Source: Saprospiraceae bacterium
Lineage (GTDB): Bacteria > Bacteroidota > Bacteroidia > Chitinophagales > Saprospiraceae
Reading direction: 5' to 3'
NCBI GenBank assembly: GCA_020848695.1
Contig: JADLHT010000043.1
Coordinates: 1-64,000 of the forward strand
Length of the DNA stretch: 64,000 bases
The notes under the pieces were generated by a model. The model was not told where the DNA came from. It did no database searches and was given only the letters and a program-made list of their open reading frames with translations. Positions within the stretch are counted from its first letter, which is position 1, and every line of letters begins with the position of its first letter. Positions 18,763-29,100 of the stretch are shown in pieces. The translations under genes and the position numbers were made by a program.

Positions 18763-18818
18763 CAGTATTAAACTTTTGTTGAAAAATTTGAAAAATAAAA
18801 TAGACTTCACAATCCTAC

Positions 18819-21599
18819 ATGAAAAAACTTTTTTTACTAGATGGACACGCACTCGTTTACAGAGCACATTATTCTTTTATAACCAGACCACTTATTAACT
18901 CTAAGGGTTTAAACACTTCTGCGGTTTCAGGATTTACAAGATACTTATGGGATATTATAACTCATCAAAAGCCTACCCATCTTGCAGTTTCATTTGATCT
19001 TCCTGGCCCAACTTTCAGACATAAAGAATTTCCCGAATATAAAGCTAACCGTGAAGCTCAACCGGAAGATATTACAATAGGTCTTCCTTATATTTATCAG
19101 ATCATTGAAGCATTTAATATACCAATTGTTTCTAAGGAGGGATATGAAGCAGATGATGTAATCGGAACCCTAGCTAAGCAAGCGTCTAAAGAAGGATATA
19201 CCGTGTATATGGTTACTCCCGATAAGGATTATGGGCAACTTGTTGAAGATAATATTTTAATTTATAAGCCCTCCCGACAAGGAAATGGGATAGACATTCT
19301 GGGTCCAAAAGAAATAACAGAATCCTGGGGCATTAACAGACCTGATCAGGTTATTGATCTGTTAGGATTAATGGGAGATGCAGTGGATAATATTCCCGGA
19401 GTACCCAGTGTGGGTGAAAAGACAGCAGCCAAGTTAATTCAAGAATATGATAACGTAGAAAATGTCATTGCAAATGCAGAGCAACTAAAAGGAAAATTAA
19501 AGGATAAAATAATTGAATTCGCAGATCAGGCAAGGTTAAGCAGAAGTCTGGCAACAATAGATATTGAAGTCCCCATAAAATTTGATGAAAAGATATTTCG
19601 CGTAGAAGATTTCAATCGGGAAAAACTGGTAGAATTATTTCGAGAGCTGGAATTCAGAACACTAGCCGAAGCAATTGTAGTAACCGGTGCAAAGAAAGCT
19701 GCTAGTTTGTTTAGTGAAGAAATTGCAAAAACAGAAACAAAAAATATTATAGAAAACAAAAAAACTGAATATGCGGTTGTTGATCATGATATATATAATA
19801 CCAAACACGATTATCAATTAGTACAAACTCAGGATCAAATTCAGAAATTGATTGAAATATTAGAAAAGTCCAACATCATTTCATTTGATACAGAAACAAC
19901 CGGATTGGATCCAACTCAAGCGCAATTGGTTGGATTGTCATTTTCCATTGAAAAAAATGTGGGATATTATATACCGGTGGATGCCGATCAAATTAAAGCT
20001 CAGAATTTAGTAGATCAATTTAAAAAAATACTGGAAGATTCTAAAATAAAATTTATTGGACAAAACCTGAAATATGATATTCTGATGATGAAGCAATATA
20101 GTGTCAATATGCAAGCACCTTATTTTGATACTATGATTGCACATTATTTATTAGAGCCAGACTTAAGACATAAACTCGATATTCTGTCAGAATCCTATTT
20201 GAATTATAAGATGGTACCGATAGAAGATTTGATCGGGAAAAAAACCGGAGGTCAAGGTTCGATGCGGGATGTTCCCCTGGAAAAAATTAAAGAGTATGCT
20301 GCTGAAGATGCTGATGTAGTTATACAATTGCATCCAATTCTAGCGAAAGAGATAGATAGTTTTGGAGTACAAAACGTATTGAAAAATATTGAACTTCCTT
20401 TAGTTATTGTTCTGGCAGATATGGAAAATGAAGGTGTTAGAATTGATGCTAATTTTTTAAATGATTATAGCAAGGTATTAGCTGTAAAAATTTTAGATAC
20501 TGAAAAAAAGATTTACACGCTTGCCGGAGTTCAATTTAATATTTCAAGTCCCAAACAGGTTGGAGAGGTTCTATTTGAAAGAATGAAAATTCCTTACAAG
20601 TGGAAGAAAACCTCAACCAATCAGTATTCTACGGATGAAGATAAGCTTAACGAATTAGCGGAAGAGTATGAGATCGTTAGTGTTATAATGACGCATCGGA
20701 AATTGAGTAAGTTAAAATCAACTTATGTAGATTCTTTGCCAGTAATGATAAATCCAAAAACAGGTAGAGTACACAGTTCTTTTAATCAGGCAAGAGCGGC
20801 AACCGGTCGTCTTTCGTCTGAAAATCCAAATCTTCAGAATATTCCAATTAAAGATGAAGAAGGAAGAGAAATCCGAAAATCATTTATTCCCAGAGATAAA
20901 GATTATGTAATTCTTTCTGCCGATTATAGCCAGATTGAACTTAGATTAATTGCAGACATCAGTCAAGAATCTGTCATGTTGGAAGCATTTATTCAAAATC
21001 TGGATATACATCGCGCAACAGCTGCAAAAGTTTATAACGTTCCATATGATATGGTGAGTGCAGATCAAAGAAGAAATGCCAAAACAGTTAATTTTTCAAT
21101 TTTGTATGGTGCTGGATCAACCAATATCAGCAGACAATTGGGTATATCAAGATCAGAAGCCAAAGAGCTGATTGATCAGTATTTCAATACCTACAAAGGA
21201 TTGCGAGAGTATATGAATAGCGTGGTACGAGACGCTTCAGAGAACGGCTTTGTTACTACTTTGATGGGAAGGAAGAGAGTGTTGCGCGATATTAATTCAC
21301 GTAACGCTTTAGCTAAAAGCAATTCAGAACGTGTTGCCATCAATACTCCAATTCAAGGCACAGCTGCGGATCTAATTAAAATCGCAATGATTAATATCCA
21401 TAAGATGTTTTGTGAGATGAAATTAAAAAGCAAAATGATTCTTCAAGTTCATGATGAATTGGTTTTTGACGTACATAAAGAAGAGATAGAACAGGTTCGG
21501 AGTATTATTGAGAAAGAAATGAAGAATGCTATTCCATCTTTAAAAGTACCTCTTGAGGTTGGCATAGGAATAGGAAACAATTGGTTAGAAGCTCATTAA
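18819..21599 (+). CDS. polA: DNA polymerase I
   Basis: The 926-residue enzyme shows all three PolA domains. The 5'-3' exonuclease covers about 1-290 (LFLLDGHALVYRAHYSF, GDAVDNIPGVPSVGEKTA). The 3'-5' exonuclease covers about 325-520, with the catalytic DTE at 357-359 in SFDTETTGLD, so proofreading looks intact. The polymerase covers about 540-926, with motif A SADYSQIELR (Asp702), motif B RRNAKTVNFSILYGAG and motif C VHDE (Asp879, Glu880). It fills gaps in repair and Okazaki-fragment maturation. The lpxD-like gene follows 14 bp downstream. Confidence 0.97.
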   Translation: MKKLFLLDGHALVYRAHYSFITRPLINSKGLNTSAVSGFTRYLWDIITHQKPTHLAVSFDLPGPTFRHKEFPEYKANREAQPEDITIGLPYIYQIIEAFNIPIVSKEGYEADDVIGTLAKQASKEGYTVYMVTPDKDYGQLVEDNILIYKPSRQGNGIDILGPKEITESWGINRPDQVIDLLGLMGDAVDNIPGVPSVGEKTAAKLIQEYDNVENVIANAEQLKGKLKDKIIEFADQARLSRSLATIDIEVPIKFDEKIFRVEDFNREKLVELFRELEFRTLAEAIVVTGAKKAASLFSEEIAKTETKNIIENKKTEYAVVDHDIYNTKHDYQLVQTQDQIQKLIEILEKSNIISFDTETTGLDPTQAQLVGLSFSIEKNVGYYIPVDADQIKAQNLVDQFKKILEDSKIKFIGQNLKYDILMMKQYSVNMQAPYFDTMIAHYLLEPDLRHKLDILSESYLNYKMVPIEDLIGKKTGGQGSMRDVPLEKIKEYAAEDADVVIQLHPILAKEIDSFGVQNVLKNIELPLVIVLADMENEGVRIDANFLNDYSKVLAVKILDTEKKIYTLAGVQFNISSPKQVGEVLFERMKIPYKWKKTSTNQYSTDEDKLNELAEEYEIVSVIMTHRKLSKLKSTYVDSLPVMINPKTGRVHSSFNQARAATGRLSSENPNLQNIPIKDEEGREIRKSFIPRDKDYVILSADYSQIELRLIADISQESVMLEAFIQNLDIHRATAAKVYNVPYDMVSADQRRNAKTVNFSILYGAGSTNISRQLGISRSEAKELIDQYFNTYKGLREYMNSVVRDASENGFVTTLMGRKRVLRDINSRNALAKSNSERVAINTPIQGTAADLIKIAMINIHKMFCEMKLKSKMILQVHDELVFDVHKEEIEQVRSIIEKEMKNAIPSLKVPLEVGIGIGNNWLEAH

Positions 21600-21613
21600 T
21601 AAATTAGATTAAG

Positions 21614-22549
21614 ATGAAATTAGCACAACATATCGATGTAAGAACAATTGCTGAGAAATACAATCTCCAATTATTAGGGAACTCGGAGCAAATTGCTTAT
21701 GGAATCAATGAGATTCACAAAGTTGTCCCTGGAGATATTACCTTTGTCGATGCCGAAAAATATTATAAAAAATCGATTAATTCGGATGCAAGTATCATTT
21801 TAATTAATAAGGAAACGGAATTTCCGGAACACAAGACCTTATTAATTTGCAATGATCCTTTTGATGTTTACAACAGGATTGTTTGTGAAAACAGACCTCA
21901 GATTCAACTTAACGAGAGAATTAGCAGCACGGCTGTTATACATAAGACTGCAAGTATTCATCCATCTGCAGTGATAAGCCATCACGCAGTTGTAGGGGCT
22001 AGTACATTTATTGATGCCAATGTAGTTATAGGAGAATACAGTGTAATCGGTAACCATGTAAACATTCAGTCTGGTGCAATAATTGGATCTGACGCTTTCT
22101 ATTATAAAAAAACAAAAAACGGATTTGTAAAATGGAGATCAGGAGGGAGAACTATTTTACAAGATGATGTAGAAGTGGGTGCTGGGACTACCATCAATAA
22201 AGGAGTAAGTGGTGATACAATAATAGGTCAGGGGACGAAGATTGATTGTCAGGTGCATATAGGTCATGGTGTTGTTGTAGGTAAGCATTGTCTTTTTGCT
22301 GCTCAGGTTGGCATTGGAGGGAAGACAGTTATAGGAGATCATGTTACATTATATGGTCAGGTTGGGTTGGCACAGAATCTGGTTATAGGTAATCATGTTA
22401 CGGTTCTTGCTGCTTCCGGAGTTTCTAAGAATATTGAAGACGGAAAAATTTACTTTGGTGCTCCTGCAGATGAGATGAATGTTAAATACAGAGAGTTGGC
22501 ATCTTTAAGACAATTACCCAATCTATTAAAAGAATTTAATAAGAAGTAA
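21614..22549 (+). CDS. lpxD: LpxD-like UDP-3-O-acylglucosamine N-acyltransferase
   Basis: The 311-residue protein has an N-terminal LpxD-type domain (GINEIHKVVPGDITFVD, about 25-75) and a left-handed beta-helix of hexapeptide repeats (about 105-285, for example VIGEYSVIGNHVNIQSG). HIGHGVVVG holds the position of the catalytic His found in QIAHN of LpxD. LpxD adds the second 3-hydroxyacyl chain in lipid A synthesis. It is slightly shorter than usual (about 340) and stands beside polA instead of with lpxC/lpxA, so it may be a second, paralogous acyltransferase. Confidence 0.75.
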   Translation: MKLAQHIDVRTIAEKYNLQLLGNSEQIAYGINEIHKVVPGDITFVDAEKYYKKSINSDASIILINKETEFPEHKTLLICNDPFDVYNRIVCENRPQIQLNERISSTAVIHKTASIHPSAVISHHAVVGASTFIDANVVIGEYSVIGNHVNIQSGAIIGSDAFYYKKTKNGFVKWRSGGRTILQDDVEVGAGTTINKGVSGDTIIGQGTKIDCQVHIGHGVVVGKHCLFAAQVGIGGKTVIGDHVTLYGQVGLAQNLVIGNHVTVLAASGVSKNIEDGKIYFGAPADEMNVKYRELASLRQLPNLLKEFNKK

Positions 22550-22613
22550 TTAGATTTTTTTTGTACAAATAAATAATTAAACTGAACATAGGATTCTGTT
22601 TGAATATCCGCAG

Positions 22614-22621
22614 TACTTTTG
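22614..22621 (+). promoter_or_regulatory. -7 promoter motif for the PNGase F-like gene
   Basis: TACTTTTG matches TAnnTTTG and ends 18 bp before the ATG at 22640. It argues against the in-frame TTG at 22619, which would lie inside the promoter. Confidence 0.5.
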
Positions 22622-22639
22622 TCGAATAAACCAACAAGA

Positions 22640-25600
22640 ATGATTATTCTAAATTTAGAAAAAGTATATTTTTACCTCTTTAGTATTATTCTTTCATTTT
22701 CTGTTAGTGCTCAGGATACGATTAATTTCCAGACCTTAACCTGGGATTCTAATGGCAGATCTTATTGGTATAACTTTCCAGAAATTCCGGCTGATCAGAT
22801 CGAAAGAATTAACATGATCTATAATATGAGATGCCATAACGCAGCAGTAGGAAACGGGAATGTCGGTTGCTATGAATGGGATTACAGTTGCAATACTTTT
22901 ATTACAGATACCAATAGAGTTGATTCCATATTGGCACTTCACAAGAAATATATTATTCCCGGCACATCCAATAACGAATATTATTATTCACTTTCGCCCA
23001 CGAGTAATTGTATTTCTGTAAAACAAAAAGAAATAAGTTACACGAGTATTAACAACGAGAAAATTGTATTAGTCGGTAAGGCTGACGAATCTATGATACT
23101 CGGGCCGGGAGCTGGAAAATTGTTATTACTCTATACCAAGGATGAATTAAAATCTACTCAATTGAGCGCCGGTAAAATTTCAGGATTGGAACTTAAACTT
23201 TTAGGAGAGGGTGCTGAAGTTCTTTTTTTTAAAGTAAGAATGAAAGCCTTAAACGAAACTCAGCTAGAAGGGAAGGATGTTAATCCTTTAGGATATACGG
23301 AGACATATTTTTCTAACACGACTTTTGGGTCTAATCAAAGTAAACGAATAATATTTCATACCCCTTTTAATTGGGATGGCTCATCATCGATTTTGGTTGA
23401 ATTGAGTTATAATGCTGTAAAGGATAATAAAACGATTACGATCGAATCTCAGAAAACAAGTTCATTAAGTTTGGGATTTCAAAATGATGCCATTTGCCTT
23501 TCTCAATATGGATCATCAGGATATTCTCTTGATGTAGCAAAGATGAACTCTATAAGTGACGAAATTACCATTGCATTGTGGACCAAAGGAGATACAAATG
23601 CTTTACCCGCGAATACTTCAATTTTTGAAGCAGTGGATGTTGATAATAAAAGACAGATAAACGCACATTTACCTTGGTCAAATGGATCTGTTTATTGGGA
23701 TTGCGGCAATGATGGAAATGGTTATGACAGAATTGAAAAGCCTGCTAATGTAAAGGAATTCGAAGGACAGTGGACTCATTGGGCTTTTACAAAAAATGCA
23801 AAGACAGGTAATATGAGAATTTTTAAAAACGGTAGCCTTTGGCATAGTGGTAACGGAAAAACTAGAAAAATTCAAGTTGACAGAATGAATTTTTTGTCAA
23901 ATATTGATCATACACTTTCTTATTTTGGCAAGCTTAGTCAATTCAGTATCTGGAATAAAGAATTGGATTCCTTGAGTATTCGGAATTGGATGTATTCGGC
24001 AGGAGACAAAAACCATCCGGATTATACTGCATTGAAATATTTTTTTCCATTAAATGATAATGTTCAAGGGATTTTATCTGATCAGTCTGATCTTCCTCGA
24101 TCAATAAATACCAATAGCTTTTTAAACTGGATTGCAGAATCAGGGAGAAATGGTATAGGTGGATTTCAAAAAATATTCTCGAGACCGCTTACCGGTTTTA
24201 TTCAAGGAACTGTAAACGGATTGTCATCTACAGACAAAGACGTAATAGAAGAAATTTCTAATCCTTCTCTTGCGGTTGATGAGTTTCACATACAGAATGG
24301 AACAGCAAAAATAAATAAAACACATCAGGTATATCCTGCAGGTGATTTTTTCATTTTTAATGAAAACGGAGAATTTGTTGATATTAAAATTATTCCTCAT
24401 GATGGAATTTTTGTAAATGAAGATTTGAAATATCAGCGTTATGCAGCTTCCAAGTTTGAATTATTATCATTGGTAACACCATATGGCAACGGATTGGACC
24501 TTGGCAAAGAAGGAAAGACCTTTGTATTTGATGTTACCGATTTTGCACCTATCCTAAGAGGTAATAAGAAACTCAGTATTGAAATGGGAGGAGAAAACCA
24601 GGAAGAATTAGATATAAAGTTTCAGTATATAAGAGGAAAATCATCTAGAGTTATTAAGGATATTCAGAATGTTTATATGTTCCAAAGACAGTGGTTTCCG
24701 GATATATTGAGTAATACAGTACTGGAACCAAGAAAAATTCGTCTGAATTCAGAATCGAAATTTTATAAATTGAGAACAACGATAACAGGACACGAACAAA
24801 ATGGGGAGTTTGTGAGTCGATCACATTTTATAAAAGTAAATGGGAACAGAGCTGAGAAAAAATTTGACTTCAATGTATGGAAAGAATGTGCGAGTAATCC
24901 AATATATCCTCAAGGAGGAACCTGGATTTTTGATCGTGCAGGCTGGTGTCCCGGCGCAGCATCAGATACATACTTCCATGATATCAGTGATTTAGCAGAT
25001 GCAAATTCTGATGTAACCATTGATTATGGACTAAATGGAGCAAATCTAACACAGGCAAACTATTTGATTTCTTGCCAGCTGGTAAGCTATGGTGACTATC
25101 AGTTCAACCTTGATGCAGGAATTGAGAACGTAATTCGTCCAAATTCGAAACGGGTTGAGTATGAAAGATTCAACCCCAGCTGTAGCAGACCAGAGATACA
25201 GATCAGAAATTATGGCAAACAAGAAATTAATTCTTTGACCTTCCAATACGGAATGATAAACGGAGATAATATAGAATACAACTGGAAAGGAAGCCTTTTA
25301 CCTTCTGCTATTGCGAACGTTGAATTGCCTTTATCTGATATTCAATTATGGAAGAATGCACAATCCAATGGAAACATTTTTGTTGTTGAAATCATTAAAA
25401 TAAATGATCGTGATGATGAAAACAACAGAAATAACCGATACACAACCGAATTTAATTTGGTCAGAAATTTTGATTTTGATCCGGTCTTTGAAATCAGGAC
25501 CAATACGGTTGCAGGAGATAACAGTTTTAGAATTAAAGATCTGAACGGAAACATACTGATTGAAAAAAAGAATATCAATGCAAACACTACCATTCAGGAA

Positions 25601-26077
25601 AATCTCATCTTTCCGAATGGGTGCTATCGGATTGAAGTAGATGATCGAGCCAATGACGGATTATCTTTTTGGTTTTATCCCAATTTTGGATCAGGATCAT
25701 CTGCAATAAAAAAAAGACAAAATACAACGCTTATTCCAATTCAAACTTTTCGGTCAGACTTTGGTGCGGGCTATCAGTATGATTTTATAATCAACAAACC
25801 AAATTCTGTTCATAATTTAGAAGATGCCTACTCATTAAGAGTTTATCCTATTCCGGCAGATCTAGAATTATTTATTGAATTTGAAAGCCAGACCTTTAAA
25901 CCTACAAGTATTAAGTTAATACATGTATCCGGAAAGTCTGTTTATGAAAGAAAATTTGATGATTATCAACAGATACAGAAATTAACAATTCCTATCTCTG
26001 AACTACAAACAGGATTGTATTTCTTGGAAATAAGTAACACAAGGACTAAGTTAAGTAAAAAGGTATTTGTAGAGTAG
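22640..26077 (+). CDS. Secreted PNGase F-like glycosidase with LamG insertion and T9SS domain
   Basis: The 1145-residue protein has a signal peptide (about 1-24, SFSVSAQ). Residues 60-90 contain RCHNAAV...GCYEWDYSC, matching the CDEWDRY region of peptide-N-glycosidase F with the catalytic Asp at 81. A LamG-like lectin fold follows (about 285-480, ITIALWTKGD, WTHWAFTKN, GKLSQFSIWNKELD). PNGase F sequence resumes at about 600-860: LVTPYGNG, FDVTDFAPILRGNKKLSI, NGEFVSRSHFIKVNG (Glu723 in the place of catalytic Glu206) and WIFDRAGWCPGA. The C-terminus (about 1065-1145) is a T9SS type A sorting domain. It probably removes N-glycans or binds glycoproteins. Activity is inferred. Confidence 0.75.
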   Translation: MIILNLEKVYFYLFSIILSFSVSAQDTINFQTLTWDSNGRSYWYNFPEIPADQIERINMIYNMRCHNAAVGNGNVGCYEWDYSCNTFITDTNRVDSILALHKKYIIPGTSNNEYYYSLSPTSNCISVKQKEISYTSINNEKIVLVGKADESMILGPGAGKLLLLYTKDELKSTQLSAGKISGLELKLLGEGAEVLFFKVRMKALNETQLEGKDVNPLGYTETYFSNTTFGSNQSKRIIFHTPFNWDGSSSILVELSYNAVKDNKTITIESQKTSSLSLGFQNDAICLSQYGSSGYSLDVAKMNSISDEITIALWTKGDTNALPANTSIFEAVDVDNKRQINAHLPWSNGSVYWDCGNDGNGYDRIEKPANVKEFEGQWTHWAFTKNAKTGNMRIFKNGSLWHSGNGKTRKIQVDRMNFLSNIDHTLSYFGKLSQFSIWNKELDSLSIRNWMYSAGDKNHPDYTALKYFFPLNDNVQGILSDQSDLPRSINTNSFLNWIAESGRNGIGGFQKIFSRPLTGFIQGTVNGLSSTDKDVIEEISNPSLAVDEFHIQNGTAKINKTHQVYPAGDFFIFNENGEFVDIKIIPHDGIFVNEDLKYQRYAASKFELLSLVTPYGNGLDLGKEGKTFVFDVTDFAPILRGNKKLSIEMGGENQEELDIKFQYIRGKSSRVIKDIQNVYMFQRQWFPDILSNTVLEPRKIRLNSESKFYKLRTTITGHEQNGEFVSRSHFIKVNGNRAEKKFDFNVWKECASNPIYPQGGTWIFDRAGWCPGAASDTYFHDISDLADANSDVTIDYGLNGANLTQANYLISCQLVSYGDYQFNLDAGIENVIRPNSKRVEYERFNPSCSRPEIQIRNYGKQEINSLTFQYGMINGDNIEYNWKGSLLPSAIANVELPLSDIQLWKNAQSNGNIFVVEIIKINDRDDENNRNNRYTTEFNLVRNFDFDPVFEIRTNTVAGDNSFRIKDLNGNILIEKKNINANTTIQENLIFPNGCYRIEVDDRANDGLSFWFYPNFGSGSSAIKKRQNTTLIPIQTFRSDFGAGYQYDFIINKPNSVHNLEDAYSLRVYPIPADLELFIEFESQTFKPTSIKLIHVSGKSVYERKFDDYQQIQKLTIPISELQTGLYFLEISNTRTKLSKKVFVE

Positions 26078-26163
26078 TATATTAATAATCTACAAAGCTA
26101 CCTTTAACTTGCCTTTTCTACTTTGAAACTAAGCCTTATCTGATCGTATTTTAAATTTCTCCA

Positions 26164-29100
26164 TTAATCTCTGGATAAGACCAATTTCTTTGTTGAGAAC
26201 GAGTTCTTGTTGCGCAAACTTATAAGATAAACGCCGTCTTGTAAGTTGCTAAGATCAAGAATTGGATCTTTAAGATTAGATATTCGTGTCTGATGTACCG
26301 TTTTTCCATTCAAAGTCTGAACTATAATCTCTGAATTATTGAATTCTCTATCATGAGTTAATAGTTGAAATATTCCGGTTCCTGGATTGGGATAGATTTC
26401 AAATTGTTCTTGTTTTAATAGATCTTTTGTAGCTACGGCACCTATATAAATTGTAAAAAGATTAACCCCATACCATCCATTTTGACCATCGTTAACGGTG
26501 AAATAAAATCCATCAATCTCTGAGTTTGAACCGGTATGTTGATAAGATAACTTAAGATCATCAATATCTTTTTGAAAGAAAGTATTTCCTACATTCAGCA
26601 CAATACCATTCAACAATAAATTTCCATGGACTGGATTATTGACAAGTGTGTACATGAGTTCAGAAGCTGTATTGTCAGAATCTTGTGAAAGTAACAAGCT
26701 GTTCGAAATATTTTTTGTTTCACCAATATTTAATCTAAGTGCTTCATTCACCAAATTGTATGGATTAGTGACGCTCAGTTCTGCACAATACTGTAAATTG
26801 AAGTTTAGAATCTGACCATCTCTTAAATCTTTTGTAGTAATGATTTCAAAACTCCAATCACCTTTCAAGTTCTCATTTTTGAACTTTGATAGTGGCTCAA
26901 AAGGTTGCATTCTTACATCTCCGGTTGGAGGACATTTTACAGGAATAGGTGCTTCATCATCAAAGTTGCATCTAAAGTTTAATAATACACCACATTGTGC
27001 ATTAAATAAATTTACTCGGGTACCGGAAGGACTTAACAGATACATTCTAACAGCATTAACTGCATCTGCATCTACTTCCACATGATTCAAATTAATATCA
27101 GAAACGATACCACTATAATCAACCGGAATTTTAATATTATAAGTTCGATTAGGAAACATTCCAACCGGATTACCAGTATAAGATTGCTCCGAACAGGTTT
27201 TGTTTACCGTTTGAAGGGCATATGTTAGTGTTGAATTACCTGACCCACAATCGTTCAAGGGTATAATTCTCCAGTAATATATTGAACTTTCTTTTAACAA
27301 AACCGGCAGTAATAAAGTATCTGCCGTTACATTATTCTGAGAATAGACAGTTGAGTTACCAAACGAAGGAGTGGTAGCAATTTCAAATAAATATACATTG
27401 GCATTAATACTTTTTTTCCAACGGAAGACCGGTGTTTCCGTTACTCCTCTTGCGCCATTAGCGGGAACAAGAAGAACCTGATCAGAAAAATCGTTTTTAA
27501 TTGCATTTATTACTAAAAAATCTCTTAATGTATCACCTGCCTGAGTGATCCCTGCAACAATGAGTGTAAAAGTATTTTTTGTAGTAAGATTATTGGCATC
27601 GACGATTAATTTGGTTTCATCTGATTCAGAAATACTTGATTTTTCAAATCGATATGAAGATCCTTGAGGAAGACCACTTTCAATAAATAACTTAAGATCA
27701 CCTTTATATCCACCAAATGAACAAGATTTTACTTTAACTTCAACAAATTGTGGAAGACAGATATTGACTACATTTGGAGTAACACCCATGTTGACTCCAA
27801 CGCTATTGGCGTCAATGATTAATGCAGTTCTGTCTGAGATATCAAAAAATATATGATCTGCAGATTTAACCATGATTCTTACCCTAGCGTTATTTCCAAG
27901 ATCAGGGATGTCAACCAGCTCTACACCATCATTGTCTGTATTTTCTTTTAACAGTATTAACTTGTCATATTCATTTTGTTTAAAAAGATAAATATTTACT
28001 TTTTTACAATTTACCGGTAGATTATAAGTATTAGCAACATTCCAGGTAATCTTATTACATGCATTTTTGAATAATCGATCGGTAAGGGTATTAGGAAAGG
28101 TTACGCTAAATGGTCCTGCCTGATCTGTTACATTTATTTTCAAAGATTTAAAAGCAGTAGCACCACCGCCCGAATGATTATCTCTTACAGTAAATCGAAA
28201 ATTCAGCTCTCTGGATACTGAAGGAAGTACTTCAGCTTTATCATAGTTTGCCATATTTTGCATGGGATTCAGAATGGCACCCCACCAGGGCAAAACCCGA
28301 GATGAATCTTTTGAAGGAAATAGAGAGCGAAACAGGGGGCCCTTTGGTGTAACCTCACCAATTGAACTTCCATAGGGTCCATTGTCATATTGTTCCCAAA
28401 CGTAAGTTAATGTAGTATCTTCTGAGTCAGTTGCATTTCCTTTTAATTCAAAGGGAGTAAGTATTGGTAGGACAATATTATTAGGTGTAAGTATATTTGG
28501 AACAGGAGTAGAATTACCAATTTCGGATTTAGTACCACATGTTGCAAAATTTCTTGTAAATTGATATACTTGTTCAATAGAACAGGAATGAAAATAATTC
28601 GGATGTGGGAGGTCTCCGGATCTTGAAGATACATTTAATCCTCCACACAAGCCGTTATAAGACATAATAGTATTTCCACCACCTGGCTCAAATTGAGTTC
28701 CGCTTTCATTACCATTACAATTAGAAAATGTATGTGAGGCTGAAAATTGATGACCCATTTCATGACAAAAAATTCTTTGGGATACATAATCGACTGCTGC
28801 GGTATACCAGCAAGTTACACCTGCGGCTTTTCCATCAGTACATACGGATCCAAGTATTGCAACTCCGCCTACATCACTACAAGCTGCATTAAATACATGA
28901 CCTACATCAAACGCAAGTAAGGTAATTCTTGCATTGACTATACTTGGATTTTGTCCAAGAAGAAAACGCCCTTCTCCATTATTATCGTAAGGGTCTTTTT
29001 CAGGATCCAGAAATATAATTCGATCATTGTTATTCACCAAATTCAAATGTATGGAGAAGTCTTTCTCATATATAGCATTTGCATAAGTCAAGGCATCCGC

